Shown here: in pieces, positions 29,283 through 43,200 of the stretch
Layout of the letters: the number at the start of each line of letters is the position of its first letter
How positions within the stretch are numbered: the first letter of the stretch is position 1
Made by a program: the position numbers and the translations under genes
DNA from: Phellopilus nigrolimitatus
Taxonomy: Eukaryota; Basidiomycota; Agaricomycetes; Hymenochaetales; Hymenochaetaceae
DNA: 64,000 bases
Assembly (NCBI GenBank): GCA_021029095.1
Contig: JAJOHG010000025.1
Location: 1-64,000 of the forward strand
Direction of reading: 5' to 3'
Notes under the pieces: model-generated
Database searches by the model: none
What the model was told of the DNA's origin: nothing
The model's input: the letters and a program-made list of their open reading frames with translations, nothing else

Positions 29283-31324
29283 TCATAGCACATAGCGGAA
29301 GTCGCGATTCTGGTGGTCGGTGAGGTCGAGGAAAGCCTTGTCGACCTTCTTCTCGATGGCATTCCCGCTCTCGTCGGACACGCGCACCCACACGTCGTCG
29401 TACGCATCGTCTGCCGGCTCCTGGTCGCGCCTTTTGTTCTCCTTGCTGAGGATGTGGCGCTGGAGCATCATCAGCATCGGGCAGATGAGATAGCAGATGC
29501 CAATGACGATCCAAGGGACGTGGTTTCTGCAGACGAGGACATATCGTTAGTTTATAGCTCTTCGAGTCGAGAACAGCGCAAACGCGGAGACGCACCGGGG
29601 CGAGTACTTGGCCTGCCACATCTGCGGGCCGAGGGCGTTGCCAACGCAGTAGGCGACGAGCATGATCGCGTTCGTGGTGACGCGCTTCGTGTGGCCCGCG
29701 GTGGTCTGGCTCACCCACGAGAGCGCAAGGACGAAGCCCGTTGTTCCAACGCCCGTGATCCAAACCGAGAAGAGCAGCCCGACCTTGTCCGACCACGGCA
29801 GGACGTTGACGAGGATGCTCCCGAGCACATTCGGGATGAAGTACACCGTGCCTACGATCGCGATGCTGTTGGCATAGCGGGCGGCGATGGTCACGCCCGT
29901 GAAGATCGTGACGATTTCGATAAGGCCGGATACACAGCCGAGTAAAGTAGTCTGAAAAGGTATTCTGTGAGCTACAGGGGGAAAAAAAGAAATAACAAGG
30001 AAGAAATGTACCTGGAGCACGGTGAAGCCAAAGGACGCGATGATGATGGAGTTCTGGTTCGTAAGTGAGTTCGGAATGTTGTCTACACAAGATAAGAGTG
30101 CGAATATCCAGGTCTTCGGGTCGGTAAGAGCTTCAATCATCCTATAAGGCATAGCTGATTAGAGTAAAGCAAAAACCAGCAATAAAATCACGTACTGTTC
30201 CTTTTTGAAGTGCTTATTCTCCACACCAGTCTGGTTCTCCTTGATACGGCTGACGGCAATTGCACGCTCCTCCGGCGTCAAGAACCACGCGTTAGTCGGC
30301 GAATCGGGAAAAAGGAACCTTTGAAATGAGTCTCAGGCAAAGTTTATTATTATAGAAACTTTAGTTGCGTGTACCCACCAGTAAGCGACGGCGGTAAAGA
30401 GAGTTAGCCCGCCTGTCATGATCATGAGCCACTGCCAGGGCTCGAAGCCCGTCGTCTTGATGTGCAGAGCACCGAAGCTGATGAACGCTATCACGATTTG
30501 CGCGGTGCCGTTCATTAGAACTAGACGAAGAAAGAAAGCTTTTAGTCGTTTGATGACCTTCAATGAACGCCGAATATGCCTACACCAATAGCCGACACGT
30601 AGCGTCTGTTCCTTGCGAGTATAGAACATGCCGCTCACAATCATGAAGCCGGCAGTAATCGAACCCTCGCATATTCCAAGAATGAAACGGACAGCGAAGA
30701 GGCTGCCGAAGCTGTGGCACGCCGCGTGCGAGCAGAGGGCGACACCCCAGATGAAGATATTAATACTGAGAGGTGATGTTCAGTCATGACTATTTGCGAT
30801 GGTAATGATAAACGCGTTCGGCGACTGACCTCATCCACTTCCCGACTGGGAACCGCTGCAGGGCGAGATTCTGTGGATATTCGAAGAGGAGGTAGCTCAA
30901 GTAGAAGATCGTGCCGAGCCAATTGTACTGATTAGCGTTCAGATGGGCGGACGTCTTAATACCGAGAATTGCAGATGACCCGAGAGTCGTCTTATCCATA
31001 AACTGAATCCAATAGAGAACTGAAAAATGTAAGAATTTCCATCTGAGTACTGCATCTCGAATGAAGTCGGAAAGCGCGAAGCCTTACTGCACATCAGAGG
31101 AAGAATATGTTTGTCGATCTTCCGCCTTATAAGACACAATTTCAACAACCAATTATAATGGCATGATTACTTGAAGACACATACCGGATTCTAAGCGCCT
31201 CTGCCGGGTCGATATCTTCCTGAGTGGCCAGCTGGGCGGCCTCATCGACCTCCTGCGTCGCCGCCGTCGCGTGGAGGTGCTTCTCGTCGTCGACATTCTT
31301 CTCGCTGAGCGACGAAGAGCTCAT
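29283..31324 (-). CDS. MFS permease, allantoate/anion:cation symporter type (Dal5-like)
   Basis: A plasma-membrane secondary transporter of the anion:cation symporter group (Dal5, Tna1 and similar), which usually moves organic anions such as allantoate, nicotinate or other carboxylates. The start at 31324 opens an acidic cytosolic tail (MSSSSLSEKNVDDEKH). First exons: 31185-31324, 31088-31125, 30830-31019; six more follow to the TGA at 29283. Exons give 12 likely membrane helices; family marks include RRKIDKHILPLMC, YWIQFMDKTTLGSSAI, NWLGTIFYLSYLLFEYPQN, CEGSITAGFMIVSGMFYTRKE, LMNGTAQI and YCVGNALGPQMW. The last exon encodes a charged tail ending DFRYVL. A copy of its 3' end sits at 23478. 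The substrate cannot be read from the sequence. Confidence 0.9.
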
Positions 31325-32179
31325 AATGGCAAAACGGTCTGCGGCCGAGTTGCAGAGCAGGAAGGCGGAGAATGGAGAAGCCAAAGAGCGTGCTTGATAG
31401 CTCGTAGCTCGTCATTCTGCATGAGGTATTTGTAGGAGTTGATAGAAGATAGGCTCCTAGATATGACAGAGATAGACTTTATCTACCATGCGGGCGCGGA
31501 GGCGAAGCGGCACCTACTGAATCAGGCTCGAGTGCTATAACGTGTTTGTTGCCAAACTTAAGCCACTTCTTGCGTCCATTTTGCCATTTATGCAACGCAA
31601 AAAAAATAAGAATAAAGTAAAATTAGGCAAACAAATCCCTTGCAAAACCATCGTCAAGCAGCGTTACGAGTGGCGCCCGAAAAGTTGAAGCTCGGTCAGG
31701 CACACGAGGCGAACCTGAGTAAAAGGGGAGATAAGATAGGTTAACTTACGTAAACCACGGGTATCTACAAGAACGGCGACACTACAGAACTCTTGAAATT
31801 TCCGTCGATTTCCTTGAATGCACTCCGAAGTACAAGCTCTGTCGACGGAAAAACATACGACTTGTACAAGCTGGTCCTGGACTTTTTTCAGGATATATAA
31901 CGATCACAATCAGGTTCGAGGCTATAAGTCAAACGATGACAAGGTCTGGTGTATCTGATAGACAGGGCACGGAAGAATACAGGGTGTTTCATATTGTACA
32001 AGATCCTTGAAAACGGATACAAACGATGCAAGAAGAGTATGAACACTGAAAAAAGCAAAGTGGCCCGCAAAAAACACATACATACAAGAGGCAAAACGCG
32101 GAAGGTATCGTCTCTCTTCTCACTTCCTCACTAATTCCGCATACTAATCAACGCGCGACTCGCGCGAACTGCACTATGT
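31325..32179. other. MFS promoter and RdRP 3' flank
   Basis: The two minus-strand genes leave ~855 bp. No gene or repeat was recognised; a poly-A-like run lies near 31600. Confidence 0.45.
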
Positions 32180-35100
32180 TCATCTTGTCGTAGAAGGACC
32201 GAGTGATCGTCTTTTCGTATCCAATTGCTTTTGCCTTGATTTCTGTAGGTACGAATCCATAAGTACCTGACAGTCGTCACCAGCAGTGTACACCGGCTTA
32301 CCACACAAATCTCTCATGCTCACATCCCAAGGGAAGCGCGTCCACCTCTCACATGATCTCTTCGACATCTCCTCCCAGTCATGATAATATGCATACGACG
32401 CACGGACCCTACGCATATCGCTCGCGGAGAAAAAAATCAAGCCTGTCGGCTCGGACACGAATTCCTTCGACAGCGCGCGCAGCATATCCTGCCGGGCTTC
32501 GATTTTGAGATTCGTAAAGCCCACGTTTGCTCTACCCTTCCTTGGCGAACCCAGCTTCAGCATGTCACGATGTTGAATCCGGACGCGATTCACGTGTGCG
32601 ACGATGCGCTCGAGCTCCTCCATTTTCCCTACACACCCCATTTTCTGCACCTCTTCAGCGTGCTCCTTCGCCTCGAAGTAAACCGCTGCGAGGTCCTCGT
32701 CGTATTTGCCGGTCGCATAGGGTTTCAACAAGTCCTTATACCTTTGCATAAGCTCCCTGGATTTCGCCAGACCCTGTTTCTTGCAAACGTCCATGATGAA
32801 CGAATGCATATTGGACGGTCTCTTGAGATGGATCGAGTTGTCCCCGTCGCGATTGGCATCCTTGGGCTTCGCCTTCCACTCGGGGCCCTTGCCCTTTTTG
32901 TCCTTGAACTCCTTAAGATCCTTTTTGTAGACTTCGGGATCGATGACGAGCCCCGTCTTCGAGCCGTCGAGGCACGCACAGAACCTGTTGGATATCGGTT
33001 TTGTGCTTAACGGAATCACTTAACGAGAGGTAGGTTCAAAATACATACATGTAGGCGAGCCGTTTCGTCCGTTCATCAAAATAGCCGTGCTCGTAGACCG
33101 CATTGTCGTGCATAACCGAATAGTTCCCGACAGCTGACTGATTTTTCAAAGACCCGAGGAGGAATGTCTGCAACTCGTGCACATGTGCATCGTAATCAGT
33201 CGTTGGAGGCACTCTTTGGAGGAGCTCCTTGACGGTCTCCGTATTCTGGACGAAGCACTTATTTAAGCCTTCGGGCGGGTTCGCATACGAGACATCGGCA
33301 TTCCTGAAGTTCTTGACGATTTCGGGTTGCCAGATAGCAATCACCTTGTCGCCATCATAGTCACCTTACAAGGTAATAAGCTAGGTTTCCTCCAATAAGA
33401 TCAAATAATTCAATATCGCACTTACCGCCACCAAGCATCGAAGCCAAAGAGCGCTTGCCTTTCGTGGAGAATATGATGACGTTGCAGAACTGGCGAAGTT
33501 CTGGACGCTCGACGGCTGTCACCTGCAACGCCGTTAAAACTGAAGTAATGCAACACGTCTCAGCCGATAAGGCACACCTTTTGGATGTCAGTAGGAACTT
33601 TGCAAGGATGGCGCGTGACCTTCGGATGTTCATCAAATAACGGTGCGAGTAAGCTTAGACAGGCAACATACGAGGACTTTTCCGCGGACGACATCAGTAG
33701 GTAGCATATCCTCTCCTAAGAACGACGACGCTCCCATACCGGAGCCTTGAATCTTGATATGTATCTCTCCATCCTCTAATACACCATAGGGATCTTAGGG
33801 GATAAATGAAGATAAGCGCAAGGCGAGAAACTACATTTTTTAGTCCTACCTGGCACGATGAAAGCTTCGCACGACATGCCAACGTCGATTTTGTACCTCT
33901 TAACGTAGCTGTCGACCGCCGTTCCGAGTACATTTTCCAACTTTGCCGCAAGTACACTGCAGGTACGCGGGTGGAAGCCTGAAGCCAACAAAACCATGAC
34001 TGTTTCTTGCAAACTGGAGGGCTGGCCAGAAATCCTGATTATGCAATATCAGTTCATCCGACAAACGAAGAGACAGCACTAGAGCGCGCAGGATGAACAG
34101 CGACTGGACTCACTGGTCGTCCCACCATGCCGTCGAGCGCTGCTGCAATGCTGGGTCAATTTGCAGGTCGTCTTCGTCGTCTTCGTCGTCATTGTCGTCC
34201 TCTATCTGTCCAAACCCCATCGCGCGTGACTTGCCACCAAGCTCGCGGGCCATACGTGCGCCCATGACGCCGCCGACTTTCGCGACTTTGTAGAAGAGGC
34301 TCTCCATCGCATTCTGACCGTCCCATGTCGTGAGGCCACGCACCAGTTCTTCAAGGCCATCATGCATGAGTTTAACGAACGAGGAGGCTTTCACTCCATT
34401 CTCTGCAAGATTGATAATCGTCTCGGCCGACAGACGCGCTGGCGTTTTCATCTTGGAGGAACGTAGTACATCGACGATGAGCATAGCTTCGTCAAGCGGC
34501 TCTCCTTCGGCATACTTGATCTTTATCTGCGAGGGGCGCACATACGCTTCAGGAATTGTCTGCGTGTCATTGTATCTCCCTAAAGGGTGGAGAAGAATTA
34601 GTCCCTATTGACTTTATCAGTATCGCAAGATAGCATCAAAACTCATTTTGGTAATACCTTAGCACCACCCAGTCGACATTGTACTGCCGTTGGATAGGCT
34701 TCCCATTCAAATACTTCTCGAAGACGTTTCAAAAGAGGCGCATTTGCAACCCCGCACCCGTCGGTCATGTCCTGAGAGAAAGTAAATACGGTACTTCGAA
34801 CATTTGACAAACGACCACTTACAAGCTCGCTTGGAAGTTTGCCCATTCCATCCCAAGATTCCGAAGCTTATACAGTAACAATGAAAGCTGAGTTTAAACG
34901 AATGTATAGTCCAGACTAAATGGACAAACGAACCCTGATCGTCTATAGTGTGAATATGCTCGGCTTCAAGCTTCAGACCTGGAACAGAATTGGAGAAACC
35001 GAGTGCGAAACGTGCTGCCCATTTCACGACGGTCTGAAGTTAAGCATAAAGTTAAACTTAGGTTCTCACAGGTGCAAAAGCACATTTCCCACCTGGTTTT

Positions 35101-36670
35101 GGTTTTCTTTCAGTGGGTTATGCCAATTTAAGAACCGCAAAAGTGACATTTGACCACCAGGCGAATCCACATCGTCCTTAGGCGATACGATCCTACGATT
35201 TTCGACGCGCTCGTTCGTCATGTACAAAAACACCGAATGTTCTTTCGATAATAGCCCGCGGTACACACGGCCATTGATCACGAAAGGGCGGTAGAAGAAC
35301 GCGGCCAGGTCATCCGCCATGTTTTTGTTGTTCAAGATATCTTTCTTAATATTCACTCGGAGGAACGAATACGAACCGAACCGACGCGCGAAGCGTGAGG
35401 ACGGGCCCAGCTCCGGGCGATCGAGTTCGATGGTAAAGTTGTGCTTTCCGTCTTTCTTCCCGGCCTCTTTGAGCTTGCCAATAAAGTGGACCTTGCCTCC
35501 ATACCAAGACGAGCTGCCACTGCAACCCAAACCTGCTGTCGGGCTATCTTGATGAGCCGCGAACTCTTTGTCGAGTTCCGTCCAAGGGGCCTAGGGAGAG
35601 CGAATCAACAAAAACATACCAGAAAACGCGGGTTGGAGCCACAACGCACCTTAGCCTGCAACTCCTCCTTGACTGCAGCCGCAAACTGTGTAGATTCCTT
35701 AGCCACTGCATCTGGGAGCAGCAGGCGCACGACTTGTGGTGCCGCGTTAGTGTTGGTACCCTTGAGCTTATCAAGTACAGCGACTGGTATGTCCCCATAC
35801 TTCAGACGGCCCGCCGAAACCAACCGCGCGATCTCCCACTGTACCCCGAAGCTCAACTCGCGCTTGTCAAAGAATATTTGATAACTACCGTCGAACGCCT
35901 AGAATGATTTTGGTAAGCGTGGTGAATCAATCTATACAAAATGGATGAACACATACGATGAATACGGGTTCATGGTGATCATGTTCGGCACTGGGTTTGT
36001 TGGCGGGCTCTAGGACAAACGGATCATCCGGGTCTGTGCTGACCTTCGGGCGAGTATTCCTGGATTCGACTATGGTTTCACCACTCAAATAATTAAACGA
36101 ACGTTTGCCGAGCGTGGACCCCAAATTAGCGGATGTTGAACTTGCACTGTTCTCTTTCAGCGAAAGGGTAGCAATCGTTGCGCCTTGTGTATGATCACTA
36201 TCTTCGATCGATGATTTAACGATCGTTTAAAAAAATGATAAACTAGCAAACATACCAGGAGAAGGATTGAAGAACACCATAGAGATTCCCTTGGTATTAT
36301 CCCAGTATTGCTGTGATCCCTAGAAAAGTTTAGAGACGATTAGCCATAGTCATAGCGCATTAAACTCACCGCTGAAGCAACTGAGTTTTCAGACGCGCTT
36401 CTCCCTAGACAGGGCGAGGTGATCTCGCGTGTAAGGAGCAAGTCTGTTTCAACTAAAACACAATTCAAGTCAAGCACGGATATGAGCACTATATCACTCA
36501 CGGACGTCTTCATCTTCATCTTCATCATCCTCGTCCATTAACGGGGCATCATTTTCCACCATCTCGTATCCATCTCCCTCCAGCTTAGGTTTACGCACGT
36601 CGGCATGCTCATGGCGGCGTTGTTTGAAGCGTGCCTTCCCCGCGCGCGCTGGTTTGTCTCCCGACCCCAT
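32180..36670 (-). CDS. RNA-dependent RNA polymerase, QDE-1/RdRP family (RNA silencing)
   Basis: Makes double-stranded RNA from single-stranded templates in fungal quelling-type silencing. More than a dozen exons run from about 36670 to the TGA at 32180. The catalytic motif DYDGDK is at 33345-33362 and is completed across an intron (MLGG-G-DYDGDKV). Other family segments: FDGSYQIFFDKRELSFGVQWEIARL (about 35800-35900), KWAARFALGFSNSVPGL, MTDGCGVANAPLL, YEAYPTAVQCRLGGAK-type, QIKIKYAE, GEIHIKIQG..GEDMLPTDVVRGKVLVTRHP and QSAVGNYSVMHDNAVYEHG. The C-terminal exon (32180-33019) is continuous. The N-terminal start is uncertain: MGSGDKPARAGKARF at 36670 is in frame, but other short exons could lie as far as 37015. 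No broken motif is seen, so the gene looks functional. Confidence 0.88.
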
Positions 36671-37211
36671 TGTGAGCGCTGAATTCAACTGGTTGAGATT
36701 CAAGTCAGCATTTCGCGAAGTGTGTCGCTATAAAGTCCCGAGGGCGTAGATGGGCGCAGAGAACTAAATGTAGCTATTCCGCGCTCGTTCGCGTGCTTCG
36801 AGTTCTTGACGCGTTGTTTGTTGTTTGGCTTCAATGTCGGCTCGGAAGCAACTTGAACTTCCTGTCTTGCTTGCTGTTTCCTCCAGCTTATGTATTGGTT
36901 TCTTTTCCGCCTGTGTTCTTGAGAAGCTTCATCGTACAATCAAGCTGGATTGGATGCTTCAACTTCAGTTCCGGGTTCTTCTCTGACAGCGGCTTCTGAC
37001 GCCATTCGCCATGCATCTTGAACCAATACTTTTTTCTAGATGGTCGGAACGGCTGCATCTGAGGCTAGAAAGTGCGAAGCAAGGTAACTATTGTAGGCGA
37101 GACTGACACCAGACCACTGCCCAGCTATATAAACCACCAGGGCTCACATCTCGGTGCCGATCCCCGGCCGATCCAATAATAACATGAATTTATATGTGGG
37201 GTGCCCACATA
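36671..37211. other. RdRP upstream region
   Basis: It holds possible extra 5' exons of the RdRP gene on the minus strand (an open frame at 36700-36939), a TATATAA-like motif at 37123 and the left flank of the Helitron. Nothing else is recognised. Confidence 0.4.
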
Positions 37212-40200
37212 TTAGGGGGGGAGCGAAGCTTGTGTAACTAAGGCTTAATCTGAGTTCTTTTTGCAACTCTTGATATTAATTCTTTCAAGCAATGCAAATA
37301 TTGTCAAAACAGTATACATTAAATTATATAGTACATTCAGAACAACTATAATACTATGTCATAGAGGAAGTATAGGCAGACAAATCCATTCCATAATCAT
37401 TCAACTCAAATGCAAGTGATAAGCGTCTTACATTATCTTCAGATAAAAACTTCATGGTCTCAGACTCTTTGGGCTTCTGCAAGCGAGAAAGGTTGAAGGC
37501 AGTCCTGAAGGCAATACCATCCAATGTTTTTACCCTTGAGATAGCAACAAAAGCAAGTCCAAGAGCAAAATCTTTGGGGCCAAGATCTATAACGGCTTTT
37601 GATAGTGTGAGCCCCTGACTCTTATGTATAGTTATAGCCCATGCTAAACTGAGAGGAAGCTGCTCTCTGGACAGATTTTTGTCACCCTTTTGCCATGTTG
37701 CTGTAACAGGCACTATAGGTACCCAGCCTTCAAGGATATCAGGATAGCCCTGGACAGATGGCCCTCTGTAGCCATTGACAGCCACAAAAACAACATTTGG
37801 CAAGTGCTTCTGGGGATCTGAGCCTGGAGCATAAAATATCTTTTTGACAACACCCCTTGAGCCATTTACCAGTCCTAATTTTAATTTGTGAGTGGGAATA
37901 ATGTCTTAACAAATACAAAATTCTGACCTTTACTGGTCCAAAGATTACGAGTAATCATTACAGTGGCACCCTCTGCAAGAAGGATTTCTTTTTCAAGTCC
38001 ATCTGCATCTTCTTCAGATGCTTTTTTGGCATCACGGCAATTGTGTTTTGCCAAGCATCTGACAACAGGATTTCCAATAGAGGAAAGCTTGTGGATGTTG
38101 TACTCTCGAACAGCTTCCCTAGTAGGAAGAAGATAGACCTCATTCTGGAATGAATTTCGCTCATTTACAGATAAAGAATTCCAGAACCGGCTTGACAGTA
38201 ATTGAAAATCTTCTGCAGTGGTAGAATATGTCCTGAGATTCAGTAAGGCAGTTCTGAATTTCTGCTGAATTGGATCATTGCCAGCCTGCCTGAAAACTGT
38301 GCTTAGGGTAACAGACTTATTAAAAGACATATATGCACGCCTTCCTTCTACAGAAAGAGGGTTGGGTGTTTTGCTGTGCTTAGGAGAGTAAAGTGATGCA
38401 TCCCCTACTGGTGGAAGTTGGCAAAAGTCTCCAAACATTAAAACTGGAATTCCACCCAGTGGTTCTCCAGTCTGGTTGACTGAGATTTGCTTGAGACGTC
38501 TTTCAACTTTTCCAAAGGATGTCCTACCAAGCATTGACTTCTCATCTATGATAAGAAGCTTGACATCTTTCCACCTAGCCTGAAGCCGAGAAAGAGGCTG
38601 GCCTTGTAGTTGATGGAATTTACCTTTGACAGGTATGCTCAACCCAAAGTTAAGTGTCCAACCACTGATGCCAAAAGCTGCAATTCCAGTTGGTGCCATG
38701 CGAACAACTGGTTCTTTCTCAGTCCCAAACAGATGTCTGAGTGCTGTGGAAATTGCCCAAATGAGATAAGATTTTCCAGTACCAGCAGTTCCATCAATAT
38801 TGATGCGCAAAGGTTCAGGGACATTCAAACCCTGTTTGACTCTCATGAAGTATGCCATAACTTGCAAGAACACCTTTTGCTGTTCACCCTTAAGTGTACT
38901 GTAATCAACTTCTGGAAGATCTTGATCTGCATCAGATGGTGACTGTCTCACTTGCTGAGCAATCCATTTTGAGAAGTAATCAACAGTTTGTGCATCTGGA
39001 GAATGTTCAACCCAGTTGTATGCCATATCAATATCTCTGTTGCCAAGATGTGCAGTTACTAGTTCAACTGTCTGGTTAGGGCGTCTGCCAGCCTCATACA
39101 TCCAATCAACACGATACTCTTGAGCTCCTTCTTCATCATTGACAGATTCTGTATCAGACTGCTCATCTTCTTCATCCTCTTCAGTGGCTGTAGTAGGAAG
39201 AGAGTCAAAGTGCTGATGATTAACACCAAGACATTTTGCCTCATATGCATTACTCCAAGACTGATGTGGTTCCTTAAGAGACTCTTGATCTCTATAGGGA
39301 TGATGAAGAATCAGTTTAGCAAAACAGTACTGCTCATATTGCTCCTCATTTTCCTTGTCAGGGATAAATCTTGGCCAGAGGTCTACTACATATGGACGTC
39401 CTCTTTCCAATGTAGCTCTAGTTCCTCGTCTTATATAGCTATTGCCCTTTTTATCATAATACATTGCAAAGTCATATAATGTGACAGTGTCAAGGCTATC
39501 TGGTCTGGTGATATACTTTTGACGCAAACCAACAGGATCAATACTAGAAGTATGCCAATCCAGCTGTCTAGACTCATGCTCAAAAAGACACAAGCTTTTG
39601 ACTTGTCTTGAACTCCTGACCATAGGAAGGTCTAGTAGAATGTGACAGACTTCCTGAGCTGAGATATCCCTTTCAACTGCAAATGAAGACAGTAACTTCT
39701 GGTAAGCTACATGAGAGCGGACAGTGCTGTCTAAATGAGAAATTGCAGATTGCAAGATATCTTGGTATGAGGCTGAGGTTGACTCTCCTTTGCTAGCATA
39801 CTTTGCGATATATGCAATAACAGCATCCCGATTGATAATTGGCCTTATATCAATGTTTGCTCTCCAACCAAGTATGAATGCTGCATTGTAGGAATTGAGC
39901 AACTCATCGTTCCTTTGAGTGTGGAGTTCATGGAACCGTCTAGCCTTATCATAGATAACTTCTGAAGCCTCCCTGCACTCTTTTGGGAAACCAAACCTGC
40001 AGACCTTTTCTCCAGTGTCCTTCTTCTTTCTCTCACAGTATCCAGGTACACACCGACTGTGCCTCTGAAATCTGTTGAGAACTTCAGCAAGTTCACGCTT
40101 TGTGTCCTCTAGTGTATGAAATAGTTGTGCAGATGGATGAATAGCTGCAGGGGGCTGCTGCCTATTAGGATGCCATGTTGAGATGTGCTGGTCCCAGAAT

Positions 40201-43200
40201 TCAATGAAGTTTCGCACTGCATCTTCATCTTTTAAATCCAATGTATCAACATCTGGTGCATCTTCCAGCCATAGAAATCCATGCACATGACTACTGCCAC
40301 GATGCTGCCATTCATATCGCCACCAGTAATCCTTGACTTTAAACTTTTTTGCCAGAAACTCATTGAAGAAAATCTCCCATCTTTTTTGGAAATAAAAGGC
40401 TGCAATTGCTGGATTCTCATTTAGATTCTCCATGCGCTTTCTGTAAGATGATGCCTCATTCACAGTTTCAATATCATAATCTGGCATATGTTGGTGCATG
40501 TCTGGCCATTGTACATCTGCTGAAGAAGCAGTAATGAAAAGATGTGGAGTGCCACAGTCAGGACTTCTGATCCTAGCCTTCAGCTCTCTCTCTGCCTTTG
40601 TCCAGAATGGACGAGTGCCTTCTAGGTTTGCTGCTGATCGTGAGACTTTATCTGCAAGTGCTTTGGCATCACCAGATTCTAGCATATCACGTATTTCTTC
40701 TACTGTTCCAGGGCCACTGTCTTTGGTTCTATTGACAAAAAAGCGAGAGTCTTTTTTTGCTTTATGTCTCATAACAGTGTTTAAAGCCCAGTAGCGAAAG
40801 CGAGGATGTTGAGCAAAGCGTTTATCTTTGAACCTCAGCAAGTGTGCAGCCCAACCTTCCATGGAAACTGGTTTGTCTCTTGTTTGATCATATCCAGCCA
40901 TGCCATTTAGGAACAGACATGGAAATGCATCAACAGCTATATTTAACCCAGCATGCTCATTCACAGGAGTGCTCCTGACTTCTGGCATAGTCAAAATCAC
41001 AGGAGGTGGAGGGCCAGCTGCCTCTCTGAGCTCATCCATTTCACTGAGTCCATTATGCATATTGGGGACAAGTCCTGCAGTAAAAAGTGGTACACCTGCT
41101 TCATTATTTTCTGTATTCTCTTCAGGTGGCCCCTGTTCTTCTGCAAAATCTGTAGGCATATCCTGAACAGTAGTTTGAAGTCTGTCAAAGACACTTCCAT
41201 CTTCTGGCAAATTATCCAAAAGGCTGTAATCAATTGTGACCTGAGGTTGTCTAGGTGTGCCATCCAAATTCTGTACAGCAAAAGAAGGATGATACTGCTC
41301 AAAAGCTTGGAGCCATTCTTTAATTACAGAGCGTCTCACTCTGAATTCATTATGAATTTCTTGATTGATTGTATCATCCATTCCTGATCTCCTGAGGATA
41401 ATGATGTCACAATCTTCAGGAAGGAGAGGCACCCTTTGATGCAAGGTCTCAACATCTCTGGCAAAATTGACACAGTGTCCAGCATACTTGTACTGGCCAC
41501 CTCTAATTTTCCAGACCTGAACAAGAGCATGAACTGGAGACATGATTATTTCCTCCATTTGTGTAGGTTTGGTAAGGTATTCAGGAATGAAACCTGGATG
41601 CATTTTGTTTTGAGCAGTAAGCTTTGTGCCCTTAGAACAAGTTTTGCATTTTTTGATACCATCTTGTTTTCTAACACCCAAATCAAACCATTCCTCATGA
41701 CAAGAGTCACAGACTTGTGTTTTAATGTCCATGATCTTGTCTCTACAGGTTTGGAGAAGTCTCCTGTCTGAATCTGAAATAGCAAGCTCAGACAATGGGT
41801 CTGGCACTCCAGGTGGAGGCTCCTGTACAGCTTGAAACAAGTCATCCACAGCAGTATTGTCCTGATTGTTCATATCAAGTGGTTCTACATCCTGATCATC
41901 CTGATTTGCAGGTATAACAGGTGAAGCAGGCTGTCTGTGCCTTCTGTGGCGCATTCTACATGGCTCACAGGTTTTAAATTGACCAAATGGTAGCCCAAAG
42001 TGATCTTTGTTCACAAAGTGTGTATTTTTGGAACAATAATGCAAACCATCTGTCAAAGGATGAGGCTCCAATGCCTTGAAAGTCTTCTTCCAATCCTTGT
42101 GTGGGGGCATGATCTCCAAATTCTTTTTAGCAGGAATTGGAAACAAATGAATTGGTCTAGCATGCCTGACTCGCGTACCACATACACGCCGAGCAGCCAG
42201 TTCAGGGCTGAGCAGCAATGGTGGAGCTGGAGGAGGGGGAGATGGTGGAAGATTTTCTTCAGGGTCTTGTGGCAACTGTGGTGAGGCTGCTGGCAGAGCT
42301 GGCAAGGGGGAGGGTTGCAGAGGATCATGGTCTACCTGCATGGGAACTTCAGCTCTGCCACTATTTTGAACAGGATCATCAATAGGAACTGGCTCAAACA
42401 CATTTTCCAAGCGCATAGGTATAAATGGGACACTGTCTTCAGAGTCAGAGAGCATGCTGCTGATACTGAAGTGTCTGACACGTTTGAATTGTGTTTCTCT
42501 AGAAGGAGGGGACTGAGGTGAGCGCTCTGAAAAACCCTGAGCAGTTAACATCTTTGGTGGAGTTGTTATATCTGTAATAGATAATGTAACACACCATCAT
42601 ATATAAACTTATATCACTGAGAAAATACTTACTAGCATCAGGGGTAGCCTCCATTTCTGAGGCAGGAGATTGCTGTGAATTCTGCTGAGTTACTGTGATA
42701 TTCATGCTAGCTCAGACTAAAATTGACAAATAATGAATAGGAGTACTTACCTTGAGTAGGAGTGCTGGGAGGTGGAAAAGCAGAGCTTTGATCATATAGA
42801 CTAGCTATCTGCTGTGAAACTTGCTGAGAGTCTATTATATTATCAGTGTGAATTTAATAATTAAATTATTACAAAATTAAATTACAAAGTACCTTGATAT
42901 GAAGGACCAGTTAAGAGACCAGAAGAGTCAACTGTAATCAGGTAGTAGAGTTTACCAGAGAATCTCATTAGATATTAAATTATTATAAGAACACAGTGAT
43001 TTCAAACTTACCAGCAGGCAGAGAACTTGAATTTGCAGAAATAGTAGACTGTTCGCGTCTTTGCTGCTTTCTTCTCTGGTTCTTCTTGGCATTTTTGCGC
43101 TGTTTCTTGTCAGCAACAAATGCAGCGTCATGTGGTGACATGATCCTGGATCTAATTTTAGCTAATATAAGTTTCATTACAAAAAAAAAAACGCACAGGC

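Noticed and set aside
29313..29945. Plus-strand open frame of 210 codons
   Set aside because: It is antisense to the last two exons of the MFS permease, whose splice sites and helices are clear.
40498..42284. Several plus-strand frames of 88-144 codons
   Set aside because: They are antisense to the continuous Helitron transposase exon and are AT-rich shadows.
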